64,000 bases of DNA, taken from Callaeas wilsoni. Its lineage: Eukaryota > Chordata > Aves > Passeriformes > Callaeidae. The DNA lies in contig VWPU01003226.1 of the NCBI GenBank assembly GCA_013398955.1, positions 46,010 through 110,009 of the forward strand, read 5' to 3'. The notes under the pieces are model-generated. The model saw only the letters and a program-made list of their open reading frames with translations, made no database searches and was not told the origin of the DNA. This document shows, piece after piece, positions 1 to 13,602 of the stretch (positions within the stretch are counted from its first letter, which is position 1; every line of letters begins with the position of its first letter). The position numbers were made by a program, and so were the translations under genes.

Positions 1-3000
1 GAAAAAATATTGAAAAGGGAAAAACAGGAACAGTTCATTTTAATAATTTTAGGCTCATTTTGCAATCTAATCACTAATCTATTTCCATCAAAGTAACTCA
101 AAACATTATTTAGTAAGAATTGCTTTGTTTTTAACTGCTTCTGGTCTTTCTTGACATGTGAAATTCTTCAGTGTGATGTGCTGCTTTGCTTGAAAAGCAC
201 CGGTAACACTATTGGTTCTCCAAAATGATAGGTTTTCCTCATAAATGTCAGCTCTGCTGTTTTCATGTTACGTAATTTTTCATCTTTTAATTTCCTTTGG
301 TTTGGTAAAATTTTTTGTAACTTTTTGCTGTGTGTTTCTATCTATATTTTTATTTTTGTTCAAATACTATTGTTTGGCAATAATGATAACAGAAAATAAG
401 TCAGTATAAGCTTCACACAGTCAAATTTTTTGATAACTTAAATTTGCCACTTTGCAATTCTAAGCAAACATTAATCTTTATATAGCAGGGTTTAGAAGTT
501 AATTTTACACAGTCACAAGAAATTTCATTTTCACTTCTAACAAGCCAGAAAAAGAATAGCCTGGAAAACAGATATAGTTCTTAGGGCATTCCTCCTGGAG
601 AGAGTTTTATCATAAGCAGTAAGTCTGACATTTCAAGGCATAGCGTGACATTTTTCATATAAGCATAGGAGTAAAGGGCCATGATTTGCTACCCTCCTTC
701 TGCTTTTTCATTCAACCTTCTTAATTTCAAAGGGGACGTTTCTTGACTATGTTTCAGCCAAAAAAATGGCTAATAAGGAAGGCTGAAAATGATGATAAAA
801 TGGAGATACAGGCAAATATATTATTTTAAGAAGGTACATTTCTTGTTAATTCAGTCTTCATGTTCCTCTAGAAATTCACAGGTAGAAGCTGAATCAGAGA
901 GAAAGTGGATGTTATCAGAGAGGAACTAATCAGTGTTTAAAGTAAATTAGATAAAAGTAATAACCAGAGTTCACACTAAAGCCTCAAGTTTTTGCGTTTA
1001 AATCAGTCCATATGTGGCAGGGAACAGAACTTGTTGAGAATGGATGAGTTTCCCATGTTGTCCTGTGCTGTGGTTCTGGTACCTTTTTTTGACATATGTA
1101 TTTCCAATCCATATGAAAGAAAATATCTGATCAGAGATGTTATGTAAAGGTGAAAACGTGAGAGTGTTCTTTGATTAAGGTAAGGAGTGCTTAGACATTA
1201 AATTCATCAGTCGTGGAACTGAATTTAACAAGAATGACCTGAGGTAAAATCACTGTGGCAAGAAGTTAAGTGGAAACCAGTTAGCAGCAGAAGTGGAAGG
1301 AGTTTTCTGTTAGCAGGGTGTGGCAGGATGACTGAGAGTGATGTGAAGTCACCTTTGGGGTACCACTGGGTGGACAGTCTTTCTCACCTGTAAACTGTAA
1401 AGAACATAATCACTGGGGAGGAAGGGAAGTACTTTTGTGTTTGAACTGAATCACTGTATAAAACGGCTGCAGGGAACAAAGAATGTAATGACATGTCTAG
1501 GTTATAGAAGAGCATCTAGTAAAGCAAGAGTACAACAGCCCTCACCCAAAAGCTTTTAAAGCACAAAACCAATCAAGTTAAAAGAATAATGTTTCAGCCT
1601 TAGTACCCTGGGCCTGCTCTCACTCTTGTTCCAGAAAAGATTTACAACTGATTTCAGCCTCCTTGCTTAGTCATTCTCATGAAATATATTGTAAGCCTCA
1701 TCTCCCCCACTATAAGTCAGGGAAAACTCTTTTAGTCAGCAGGGCTTAGGTAAGAGAAAAGTTGACTACACCAGGATTTTCTAATTGAAACTTGATGTTG
1801 CTCTTCTTCCTCCATCTTTGACTGAGCAATAGGATTTGCTCCCTGGTTCTGAAAATGATTTAAAAGGAGAGCAGTGGTAACACTGGTCCTGCTTTAGCTT
1901 CAGACTTGTGAGAATTGAGAACAAAAGTGGGCAGACATCAACCAAGTTTAGGGAGGAAGAGTTCTGCAGGATCACACACGATGGTAAGCAGACATGAGCA
2001 TGCTTCAGAAGAGGCAAAATCCAGTTGCAGTGGAAGGCAAAAGAGTAAGTGAGTATGAAAGAAATAATCCAAACCTCTTAGGATGCATGCTCAATGTCTG
2101 TTTTAATAGGAAGTTTGAGAGTCAATCATTATTTCAACAACTAGTTCAGCTGAACGAGCTCCCTCATAGCTCTGATCAAGGGCAGAGTGGAATTCCTGCT
2201 GTACAGTGTAAAATATATTTTTATTTTACTCTTAGATATATTATATTCTTAATTTCTTTGAATCTCCCGCTGGAATTTTTCTCTGATGGGAAACAGGCTC
2301 AGTCCCTGTGCTCTTTGCATTGCATTTCTTCAGCTCACAGCCTGAGTTTTTTGAGCATAGAGGATGAATGGGGAGGATGTGTGGGGTGTTTTTGGAGTTG
2401 TTAATTATGGAAGGAACTCCCAGCAGCCAGAGAAGAACTATACAATAGAGAAGACTTGTTCTTCAGTGTTAAGTTATATTTTGGCCATGCCTGCTCCAAA
2501 ATACATATTATTTGAATTCATAATGCCACATATATATTTTTACATAAGAAAAGGCCAAATTTGAAGCCCTATTTCAGCTCTTGCCAGGAGCTCAAGATGG
2601 TCTGACAGAATTTAACCTCACAGATAATTTCATCTAAATTTGTCTGAATTCAAGCTTTATCAGAGATTTCATTTCTTTACCTTTGCTGATCAAAGCAGGG
2701 CATTTGGTCTGTGAGTTTAATGTTGCTGATTGCTGTTGTAAGGTGTTTTCATGTTCCTGTGTTCTAAGGAGAATGACTTTATTATAGAAGTTGTTAGAAA
2801 AGCTTCAGGAAAACAAGAAGCCATTTTAATATAAATAGACAGAATGATGCATTTTCATTTTGAAAGAGAACACTCATAGAAGCCATTGAGGTCATGTACC
2901 TTACCAGTGCTATTTACAGGTAAATATAAAACATTCATTTATTTAAATCTAAAATGATAGCAAAATGAAGCTATGCTACCAGAGCTGCTCAGTATTTCTG

Positions 3001-4525
3001 TGGTAGGATTTCAAAGTTGCATAACATCCTCTATCAGTCTGTCAGCACTAACAGTGATGTTTGTTTTTCCAAATACGCATGTGTAAACCACAAAATTGCA
3101 GAGTAAAACCAGATAATTTTATACTCTGGTCTGGTCTTCCATATCTGTGAGTAGCTCACTGCAGAGATCTGGTGCTTCATCTAGCTCCCAAGTAACTTTT
3201 AAGTGGGAAGTTTTATGGAGCATTGACAAATGCCTAAGTTCAGACATTGGACTGTGGTATCTCTTAAAATATAATGCTATTATATACCATTTATATGTTT
3301 TGTAACACGTATTACTAATGTTCCGCCTGGACTCACAAAATTATCTCTACCTTCTAAATCTGTCAATAACAGAACTGTAAATGGTAAATCACATTTGGTA
3401 ATATAATTATTAAGTTTTTAAGCATTTGACATTTTCCATCTTCTGCTATTTAAATTGATTTTTATATAAAGCAATTAAGGACATCCTTTTTCCATTAAGG
3501 AAATTATATTTAACTTCTGTTGTGATAATGTATGTTATATATATAGAAGACAGAAGGTACTTGAGTTTCACTTTTTTCCCTGCAAGGTCATTTTCGTTGC
3601 TGGTGGTGGTGGTGCAATTTTTCAGAATAAAGATATTAATAGGTGGTGTTCTTAGCACAAAATCAATCAAGACTTCAAATATAAATATTTCTTTTGACAT
3701 AATTACTGTCATGAATGAGAAATTATTTTAAATCTCTAAACAACTTCAGGCTTTTGACAGATTAATAAGCAGTATGGAAAGTGTCACCTGAAAGCTGTAA
3801 CATGAGCACTTTACTTTCTTGTCTGAGACTATTGCTTATTGCTGGAGTTTTCCATGACAGTTCATTAGGATGGTGGCAGACATAAATGAATATACACAGT
3901 GTGATGAAGAGCTTTTGAATGTATGTGCATTAGCCATTGAGCTGTTTGCAACAGAGCAGTGTGAGAGTAGCAAGGAGATACTCTGGGCAAAAAGATGAAA
4001 ATAGCCCTGCTTGAGATCATTTTATTTCCTGCAAAAATACTTGAGGAAGAAGGATTTCTTATTTCCTCGTTGCTAATCTCTGTATTTCTTTTTGCAAACC
4101 AGCGTTTAGTTTGTTTGTCTGTGCATGTCTCTCTAAGGCAAAGCACTGACACTGATTCCATAATAATTGCAATTAATTGCATAAGTTACTGGCAGTGTAA
4201 CCTCCAACTAGGTTTCGTACAAAAGTCCATGGGAGGTATTTTTGTCCTACAGCTTAGTCAGAAACGTGAGAACATAATTTCTTAAGATTTCTGCTCTATG
4301 ATTTGCTTCAGGAGAACAATGGTGAGGAACAGATGAAAATTATACTTTTATGAGTTTGCTAAATTTTAGATAGCTCCATAGGCACTAACAGTGTCTGTAG
4401 CTGACTCTGTCTGACACGTACACAGAAATGTTTTTCCCTGTCTCATTCTGGATTAAAATATTCCAGAGACTTCCTTAACACACATGGAAGAAAGTCCTAA
4501 ACTATATCATCTGGATTTGGCATAA
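1..4525. other. AT-rich unique noncoding sequence
   Basis: No gene is recognised here. The longest open frame (1994-2404, plus strand, 136 codons) has no family motif, no matching splice signals, and biased low-complexity stretches, so it looks like chance. A short (TGG)n run lies near 3600-3614 and a 20-30 base AT-rich stretch near 3535-3545. I see no repeat family that I can name. Confidence 0.6.
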
Positions 4526-4598
4526 AGCAGGAGGAGCTGGCTAGGTGATCTCCAGAGATACATTTAAGTTTGAACTACTCCAGAATTCTGTGACACAT
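4526..4598 (+). mobile_element. Old CR1 LINE 3' tail
   Basis: The order of words matches the end of avian CR1 3' UTRs: GGAGCTGGCTAGGTGATCTC, then CAGAGA, then a degenerate 'ccttccaacctcaactattctgtga' zone ending CCAGAATTCTGTGACA. Only the last 70 or so bases are readable, and they are strongly diverged, so this is an old insertion. CR1 copies are usually 5'-truncated, which fits a tail-only remnant. There is no coding capacity. The call rests on remembered family consensus. Confidence 0.5.
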
Positions 4599-7500
4599 GA
4601 TTAGTCCTAAAAGAAAAATATCTGTATTTCTAGCAGAGATTGCCCAATTCTTTCTCTACATGTTCTCATGGAGTAGTAAGAAAAGATATAGTGAGCATAA
4701 CTATTGAAGAGCTGAGGTCAGTGTGAACATTTTACCCTTTCCCTTGACCTGAAGGAAATCTCTGTGCCCTGCACTAGTGAGCACCCAAGAGCATTAGAAA
4801 CTCTGTTAAGGGGGTGGGAGCTTGGGCAGTGGGAGTGTTTTGATTTTTTTTCCTGTCTTATGTTTTTTTTTTTACTTTCTTTCCTCTTTAATTTTCTATT
4901 TTGTTCCTGTTATCTCAGAATTCACAAAATAACAGTTTCTATCACACTGGGGTAGCTTTGAAGACTTGCTCTCAATGAAATCGTGTCTTTTTTACAGTAA
5001 AAATGGTTTGCAAGGGAGTTTCTTCTTGATGTTATTATAATACTTTACATTCTGATACAGAGGGAGGTTGCATATCCTTGGAAGTGGCTTACAGAGCTTG
5101 TGACATGTCATATCCTGCCTCACCCTTTGTTATGATGCACATTTAATAAGAATTTCCATAGCAATACATGTTCATCAGTAGAAGAAGCTGCATGCAGAGC
5201 TGTAGCTCTTTTTAAAGATGAGGTTATGCTGGTAGTATGTAAAAAAATGTTTCAGTGGTGTTCAGTTCATCAGACTTCTGCACTAGCCATGCCAATCTTC
5301 ACTCTATTAAGGTACATTGCGTAATTTTCCTGAGGAAAAAATATTATGAACGTAATTTAAAATGCTCTGCGACTGCCATAGAACCCCAAATGGCTTATTC
5401 AGCATTCTTTAAATGGTTTTGTGGTTTGATAGTGCACTTAGTTATTTTAAAGTATCTGTGGACAAGAGCATCCTCTTTGAAGACAGTCAGAAGGTAATAT
5501 TCGATTATCTTCTTGATAACAGTGCCACTGCCTCAATAATGCTGGTAGAAGTTTTTCTTTATTCCTCTTAATTGATCAATTTTTTGTCTTTCTACTCAAC
5601 CACAGAGACAGATGTAAGGCTGTTTTCTTTTTATGTGATTATTCCACGCTTGATTCTCAATTTTTTGGCAAAGGCTGGAATACTATTAACAATCTTTAGT
5701 TCTAGCAGTTTTAGTAAGAGTGTGTCTACATCTGTGCTTCTTTTATTTTATTTGAAGTAAAAAGAATAAATTTTTTAGGTCTCAGACCTCATCTCTTTGA
5801 ATAATAGGATGGTGGTATCAACTACAAGGTAGGCATTGACTTGTTGCCATTGTGATTTTTTCTTTTTTTTTTAATAGCAAGAATCAATTTAATATATAGA
5901 ATTCCTTTTTTTCCTTTAAAGAAGAAAAAAGTTTAGATGTTGCTTATTTATGGCTGACTTCTATGTTAGATTTCAAACTTCAAAGCATTTCATAGAAATA
6001 TGCATTTCAGTTTGGTGAATTCCGTGAAGTGAAACTGGGCTTTCCAGTACATCATGTCCGTGAATATGGATAATTATATGGATATATAATTATAAAAATA
6101 TCTTTTTGAACTAGATGAGTCGTTCTGATTCAGTATCGTAAATGCTGTTTTTTACAAGCCTGTGCTTCTTTTTCAAACTTCTCTACCCTGGGTGGTCAAG
6201 AAGATGAGAAACAATTAAAGCTCATATTGGGGGAAAAAGGAGATAAAACTGGAAAAAGAAAACAGATTTCTCTTTAACCACACAGTGTGCAATTAGAGTT
6301 GAAGTCTGGAATTTGAAGCTGTTAAGGGCAAAAAAACAGAGACAAAAATGTAAATGAGAAATAGGAGTATTCAGACTAAACCTAGCACTAAGTATAGAAA
6401 GGTTGTTAGATGTCCCTTTAGAGACTTTGAAAATGGATAAATGGAGGACCATGAGTGTTTCAGGTCTGGTTGCTTCCTTGATTTTCTGTAGTCTTGTGTG
6501 CTGATGGAGAGGATGAAGCAGGAAGGCCTTGCCTCAGTCAAGTGTGACAGTGTTTCTGTTCCCAGCCAAAATCTTAGGCAAATAAATAGGTGGCCTGGTT
6601 TCAGAGGAATGAAATAACTACAGTGAAGATTGAGGATAAGCACAGACAAGGATGTAATGTTCTTACTCAGGGCAGAACCTGAGCTTGCATCTGTCCTGAA
6701 ACATCTCAATAGGACTCTGGCTCTTTATATCCTTCCAGGCTGGCAAACGATCGAGTGCTTTGCAGAACTGGTCTGAAAATACCTCAGCAGAATGGTTGTT
6801 GGACATGTGAAATTAGGGAGATAATTTAGTCAGGTAGGTTTGTTTATTTTTTTACTGCTGCAGCCATATTAGAGCTAAAACCTGTCTTCCTTCTGTTTTC
6901 CATACTAAGTCAGCAGATTACATCCTTGCCTTGTGCATTCCCTGCACAATGTTTGATAACTGCATTAATGAACAAACATAACCCAGGAGCAAAATATATT
7001 GGGAAGAAGTAAAAACAAGATCTTGCATCTTGAAAAATGCAAAATATTTCAACTTAATGTCTCATCATTCTCCATGAAGTCTGTTTTCTACTTTGAATTA
7101 ACAGAGCTCCTGTTCTGCCTCCACAGATGAAGAATGATAGTTATAGATGGGTTTAATTTCATTGAGACAAAAAGAGGTGCTGACTTCCTACATTTTATTA
7201 GCATGTGGAACACTGGGGAAAACGTCTTTGTTGATTCACTTCAGCAGGGGAAACTTGAAAAATGTCATGTACTTTGGGCTTTCTCTCTCCTACTATTGCC
7301 ATTTTTCTCAAGAAGCTACTATAGATTTTTCCAGATCTGTCTGTAAAAAATAATGAAAATCAGAATTTATCTTCAACCCAATTTCAAAATACATGAACCA
7401 AATATCTTTGGAGTTGTCATTTGGCTTTAATATTTTCAGTTCTCCAGAAAACTGTCCCTATTTTTCTCCCATTCTTGAAAGAGAAAGGCTGCTGATAATT

Positions 7501-9540
7501 AAAATTAGTTTCATTATTAGTTTTTATCTCCAAAATAACTAGATGAAATCTTGTTTCCTTGGATCATTCAGTAGATGAAGATGAATATAATTGGTTTTCC
7601 ATTTAATCTCCTTTTAAAAGTTTAATAATTCCTTGATCTTTTAAATAAGTTTGGTTTAATGCCATCAACTTCCAATAAGATAAAATAAACAATTTGCGAC
7701 TATTGGACTATCCAAACAAACAATTTTAAAGTCTGTGCAATATATAGAATAAAGATTTTAATCCAATTGCAAAATCATAGTACTAATTACAATTGCCTAG
7801 CTGGAAGAGGGGGTTTTAGCTGTGCAAAGTTGCAGAGGTTTTTATTCATCTCAGTTCAGTGCCATGAAAATCTGAAAACAATTAACATTCTGTTTATTGA
7901 ACAAGACGAGTGAAGGAATGTTTCCACTGCATGGAGGTCAGCTGAGATACTCCCCTTTCAACAGGAAAGAGTGAAACAGGAGATTTACTAAAATATTGAA
8001 ATGCTCCTCTGTTATCCTTGTTGTTTCATTTGTAAAGTTCCTCTTTGCACTGGAGCCAGACTTCTCTGTGGCATTCTCAGTGACCATGAGGAGCCTCAAG
8101 TACTTTAGGTAAAGAACAAAACACAACAAAAAAGGCCCCACATCCCAAGGTCAGATTTAACTTTTGATTCTGAAGACTAGAAATAGATATAGGCCTTTTG
8201 TTTTCTGAGCTCTCATTCTGAATATGATATAAATCAACTCTTTAGTGACCCAGATGGCCTGCAACTAATGACCATTTTCATTAGCCAGTAAATTAACAGG
8301 TTCATTAGGCCCTGCTGGTGTCAGCTGCTAGAAGGACACAAAGGTTTTGGGTTTTTTTCTTTTTAAATTGAAGGATGAAATTAACTTTTCTGTAGCCCGT
8401 GAAGTTGTCCTATAACATTTATAAAAATGTCATACCTGACTAAATGAGCTCAAGGTCTAAATACTGTTGGGAATTGCACAGCCTGCAGTGTCAGTGGCTG
8501 TGGGAAATTACTGACTGGAATTGAAATCTGCATAGATGCCAGTGCTTGTTGTCATTTCCTCTGTTGGGTGCAGTGCTGAGAGCCATTGGGTTTTTCTGCC
8601 TAGATTTTAACTGTATGGAACTAATTAAAACAGCGCTTTTCTTCACTTCTTTTTCTGACAAACATGTAGAAATAATCCCAGTTAAGACACAGGAATCCTA
8701 CTTTTGACAAGAACTAAGCTAAAGCTCTACACTGGAAAAACACTTCATCTTTTTTTTTTTGACATTTTCTTCCTTTGCTCACCTATCACAGTTTCAAAAG
8801 AAATTGTTTAGTGGACATTGATAAGGTAGCCTAGTATGTTACTGATAAGAGAAGAAAGAAGATAACAGTTTCCCAGATGTATTATCAGAAATCCAGGAAG
8901 CTATTAACATATTGAACAAAGATAAGCAGATAAATAACTTGTGGCACACTCACAGACTGCTGGAATGATCTTCAAGTATTGATCTTGATGAAAGAGTCAT
9001 TAATCTTGCAAAATGCATCTTAAATTGTCTCGTCCTTTAAGGAAGCAAAATCCTGGCCTCATGATCAATACTATTCCTCCTGTAGATTTCTCTGGCCCAG
9101 AATGTCATACCAAATTCTCATGAAATGTACAGTCTGAGACGTCAAAAAATCCAGGCCTGCAGGAAAGATTGATGGTAAGTAAGAACTTTGCAAGTAGCAC
9201 CCATGGCTAGTTTATTATGGTAGTCAAAATTAAATTGTGAAATGATTTCATAATGTATTAAATAGTATCACAGCTTAAGTAAGAATTTAAGAATTTCATA
9301 ATGTAGTTCACCTTCACATACGCCTACCTAAGTTCATTCATGTAATGCTGGATGTTTGACACTATGGTTTAATACTTCTCCCACAATAAGGAAACACTTC
9401 AGTAATTAATACCTTGTCTCATTAGTTGAGACCTAACTCATTTGTGTAAGATATCTCTCATGTAATTTGAGAAACGTAATCTGAGATAGTCAAATGGGCT
9501 TCCTCTTTTTAAAAGAATGAAGCTGTGGGAATTGGAGAGA
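4599..9540. other. AT-rich unique noncoding sequence
   Basis: Homopolymer T runs occur near 4866-4877, 5860-5872 and 8750-8761. Short open frames here (for example 6371-6709 on the minus strand) have no recognisable motif. A possible short exon at 9086-9174 (after CCTCCTGTAG, before GATG|gtaagt) closes with a stop at its very end and is not supported as coding. Nothing else is identifiable. Confidence 0.6.
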
Positions 9541-9544
9541 CGTG

Positions 9545-9995
9545 GATTTGACGGGGGACAAGGAGGTGGCTGGGTGGTCCCAGCCAGGGCTGTGGCTCGT
9601 GGCCCGGTGTCCCTGCGGAGACCGGCGCGGTTCCTGGGGCTGTTCTGGGACGCGGGTGCTGTTAACGCCTTTGTCTGAGACACGGACAGCGGGATCCAGG
9701 GCAGCCCTGGACAGCTTGCTGCTGGTGCCCAGCGGTGTGGGTCGGTCACACGCTGGAGGGAAGGGATGCCATGCAGAGGGACCTCGACAGGCTGGGGAGC
9801 TGGGTCTGCGTGCTCCTCGTGAAGCTCAGCAAGGCCGAGGGCAGGCGAATGGGGCAATCCTGAGCACAAACACAGGCTGGGTGACTCGAGAGGGAATTGA
9901 GAGCAGCTCTGAGGAGAAGGGCCTGGAGGTGGTGGTGGACGAGAAGCTCAGCTTGACCTGGCAATGGGCACCTGCAGTCCAGAAAGCCAAACAAG
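9545..9995 (+). mobile_element. CR1 LINE internal fragment (C-terminal reverse transcriptase region)
   Basis: This GC-rich block stands out sharply from its AT-rich surroundings. It follows the 3' half of the CR1 ORF2 region. Near 9668-9695 it has the 'ttcaacatctttgtc...gacatggacagcgggat' zone. From 9745 on it has the segment CACGCTGGAGGGAAGGGATG followed by the 'gagggacctcgacaggctgg' zone. At 9893-9985 it encodes the in-frame peptide IESSSEEKGLEVVVDEKLSL, typical of the LINE reverse transcriptase C-terminus. The reading frame shifts between about 9540 and 9890, so the copy is dead. It stops at AGAAAGCCAAA and lacks the CR1 3' UTR and tail. Both ends are therefore missing, which implies a later deletion or rearrangement. 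Confidence 0.85.
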
Positions 9996-12900
9996 CCTTT
10001 ATCTCATCTTTGAAAAGCCATGTTTTACACAGCTTTTTAAGGCACAATTCTTAAATAACAGCAACAATTCTGTTTCTCATTTAAAATGCATAATTAATAC
10101 AGTCATAAGGAAATGAATCTTTAAATTCTGTCCCTAATTATATTAAAGTATTCTCAATCGGTTTTTTGTGTGTAGAAGCAGCACTTATCTAGCAACAGAA
10201 GGCCTCAAATTAATTTAGGAATTTATTTACATGTGTGCTTGTGTATACACACTCTTGTGTGAAATTTTCACTGGTTTTCTTAGCCAGGGCAACCTGATTT
10301 TAGTTTCTTTTGCTTTGTGATTTTGTTTTATTTTTTCTGAACAGTTAGATGCAATTTCAGATTTTGTCAAAATCTGGTATTGAAATTTTCCCTAATGTCT
10401 ATTTGCTTGTTCTCTTACTGGAAGAACAATGACAGACAGTGGTGGTTTAGGTTATTCACAACTGTGTTTTTTGCTCATAGCTTATTAATTTACCTCACAT
10501 CAGATTATAGAAACATGTAACTGTCTGGGAGCAGTATTACTGCAGGAAAGGGTAGTCATTTAAATCTTTGGAAAGATTCCTAGTCTCGCACTCCAGATAA
10601 CACTTAGGGTTAAGATGACAGGGTGGGACTAAAATCTTTTGGGTTTTTTAAGGATTCTCTACAGATGCTATTATCCAAGGCAGGCATATGTGTTAGAAAA
10701 TTCAACATTGTCCATAATAATTTTTTAACTTTTTGACCGTTCTTTCCTGAAATAAATGTAATCACAAGAATTCATCATCAATTTGCAAATTACAAAACTA
10801 ATATGATTTATCTTATATTTGATTTTTTAGATGATCAAGTATTCTGTTTAGGATAGTTCTCTCTCTCCCAAAGAGACTTGCCTGTTAAATATTTGAATTC
10901 TCCATTCTTTGCTAGATAGCTAATCACCTTCATCGCCTATTGCTTTGGACTAAAATGTATGCACAGCATTTTATAGAAACAAGTTAACCCTAATTTTCTA
11001 AGCAGTTACCATAGTAGTCTCAAGAAATTCAGATATGATAATTTTTACAAGATTGGAGTCATGGGCAGGGAGAGTAGACTTTGTATCAAACCTTTAAGTA
11101 ACCTTTCTATCTGAAGGCAGTAAATTTCTAGAATCTTTTACAAAAAGGTCTTATGAGGAGGGGGACAGACAGTGTATAGATTTCCAATTTATTAAAGATA
11201 CAAATGCACAAATCTAGTGACCCAGTATAGTTCAAATTTTAGTGAGTGCATGTGATATCCACATTCTTGGCTGTCATGCAAAGAACTGAAATGTGCTATG
11301 ACTTTTTACTGCCAAATTTCTCAAAGTTGTCTGCTGGGGTTTCAGGAGTCAAGAGCAGTTGCCAACCTTAGGACTTCTCTGAGTGAATTTCTGGCTGATT
11401 TATGCTCTGATTCACAGTGTGGCAGTTCACCCCTGTGAGGAACAGGTGATGTTTGATTTGATTTAATGCAAAGGAGTTTGTGCATTTCGATTGTAATGGA
11501 GCACCATCTTCAGTGGATGGTGGGGACATGGGGACAAGCCACGCTGGTGAGAAAAAGGGTGTTGTGCCCATGCGTAAGAATCAGTCTCAGCAGTCTGCGA
11601 GTCCCCACCAAGTGCATCCTAGACCACCAAGGCAGCTCCCTCTGGAGAGAGCAGCTCCCAGGGAAGTGAACTCCATGGATCACCTGTGCTAAGCCCCAGA
11701 GAGCTTGTCAAGATCCGCGTGCCTCCCTCCCTCCCTCCATCCCTCCTGCCTGTGTGTGTGCACACTCACCCGTTTGTAGAAAGGCTTGGGGTGGGAGCCA
11801 GGGCTGTAATTACCATTCTGTTCAGTGCTGTGCTGCTTGTTTCCCAATGTACAGCCGTGGATGTGGGCCTGGTGATGTAATAAATGGGTACAAAAGGTTA
11901 AATCTTGTTCAGCATATGGGGAGAAATTTCAGATAAAAGGAGAGTGCAGCCCATTTGCCAAAAATCTGATTCATGCAAGAAAATCAGGGAGGGGGGATAG
12001 AGTAGAGAAAGGCTGCTGTTATTTTTTAACAAAGGATACTAGAAGCACAATCAGTAGATTCTGTCTTGACTGAAATTACATCGTTTTGAGCATTTAATTG
12101 TTGGAAAAAAACTGTCTGGAAGCAGCTAAAGCTTGCTTTTGCTTTCCCAGAGCATCTGTAGCTAGTTGTATTTCATGCTAACAATCTTAACCATTTAAAA
12201 ATCGGATAAATTCACCCTATGATTATAAAATAGAATGATTAAAAAAGGAGTCAGAATACATGAGAGCTTGACTTTTCCCACCAATTAACTTTTGATGTAG
12301 TTTTTTTTTTTATCAGACTGAGGCTTTGACAGATTGTATTATGTGGCTTCCCCTGGGGTTTTAGCAAGTTCAGTGATATTTGAGTTTAGCTCATAATTAA
12401 ACCCCAGAACTTTTTATAGTCTTTACTGACTGATTTAGTTCCTTCAGTGCCAGGGATGGAAAGGCACGAGATCCCCGACACACATCATCTCGGGCATACT
12501 GCTTAAATTGACAGAATGGAAGACAGAGGGTAAGACAAGTTTCAGGAAAATTTCCATTAAGGTTCTGAAATGGGTCTTTGGAAATTGTTCTTTGTCTTAC
12601 AGGATTCTTCTTTTCATATGGAGATACAGTATGGTAAACAGAAAATCAATATATTTACCCCTGATTACAGTATGGATTTGGCGATTAAACCAGAAAGAGG
12701 AGCCAGGCTGCCCGCCCAGTAAAGAAGCAAGAGCAGAACTGCACTGAGAGGCAGAAAAGAAAGCTGCTGCTCCACAGCATTGCTCAGCAAGCACCATCTT
12801 ACAAAAAAAGAAACTGAGGAGTGAAATTCAACAATAAAAAAATAAATCTGGCAAATAGCATGAAGGTCAGAGATAAATATAACCATGAGGGAAGGGAGAA

Positions 12901-13107
12901 GGAAAGTGGGGAAGAACAAGAGAGAACCTTAGCAGAAGTGCAGCTGCAAATTGAAGTGACTAAGAAACATGAAAGGGGAGGTGGGGTAATTGGATGTCTC
13001 AGTGGTAGGTGCCTTAGCAATTGCATGAGTTGGTACAGCCAGCTCTATAGGACACAGCATTTGGTTGTCATTCAGGGGGAGCTGCTATTAAATTCAAAGT
13101 GAGAAGA
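9996..13107. other. Unique noncoding sequence with small simple repeats
   Basis: A (CCTC)n tract lies at about 11722-11748, directly followed by a short (TG)n at about 11751-11762. A T run sits at 12301-12311. The open frames at 11466-11936 overlap this low-complexity zone and show no motif. No gene is recognised. Confidence 0.6.
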
Positions 13108-13354
13108 ACAACAGAAAGAGACAGTTCAGGAAAGTTACTCTGGGAAGATTAAAACAGGAATTTCAGTCCAAGTCACTGTGGTGCTGACTACGTTAGCTAC
13201 CTTACAGGGCTCTTTCCATTTTCATCTGAGTTTTAGGTTTGACAGGAAGAAAACGATTTTCACTAAAGATACAAAGGGCAATATTTTCAAAAGTGCCTAG
13301 GTGCTTTTTTCAGAAGTTGCTTAGACTTAGCTCCACAGACTCACAGAATGGTTT
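13108..13354 (+). repeat. 247-bp direct duplication, copy 1 (likely assembly artefact)
   Basis: This stretch begins ACAACAGAAAGAGACAG and ends CTCACAGAATGGTTT. It is repeated base for base at 13356-13602, with only one N (13355) between the copies. The end of copy 1 coincides with the first bases of a CR1 element that copy 2 runs into. This is what is expected when a contig breaks on entering a high-copy repeat and is joined to an overlapping contig without merging. A true tandem duplication is possible but less likely given the N and the perfect identity. Confidence 0.9.
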
Positions 13355-13355
13355 N
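13355..13355. other. Single-N assembly join
   Basis: A lone N sits between two identical 247-bp blocks. It marks a scaffold join rather than an unread base. Coordinates downstream are probably inflated by about 248 bp. Confidence 0.9.
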
Positions 13356-13602
13356 ACAACAGAAAGAGACAGTTCAGGAAAGTTACTCTGGGAAGATTAA
13401 AACAGGAATTTCAGTCCAAGTCACTGTGGTGCTGACTACGTTAGCTACCTTACAGGGCTCTTTCCATTTTCATCTGAGTTTTAGGTTTGACAGGAAGAAA
13501 ACGATTTTCACTAAAGATACAAAGGGCAATATTTTCAAAAGTGCCTAGGTGCTTTTTTCAGAAGTTGCTTAGACTTAGCTCCACAGACTCACAGAATGGT
13601 TT
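13356..13602 (+). repeat. 247-bp direct duplication, copy 2
   Basis: This is an exact repeat of 13108-13354. It continues without a break into the CR1 element, so this copy probably represents the true genomic context. Confidence 0.9.

Noticed and set aside
1994..2404. 136-codon plus-strand open frame
   Set aside because: It has no family motif and no splice or promoter context, with low-complexity hydrophobic stretches. Its length is within chance for 64 kb.
9438..10054. Several open frames near 9.5-10 kb as possible genes
   Set aside because: They lie in a decayed CR1 reverse-transcriptase fragment with frame shifts.
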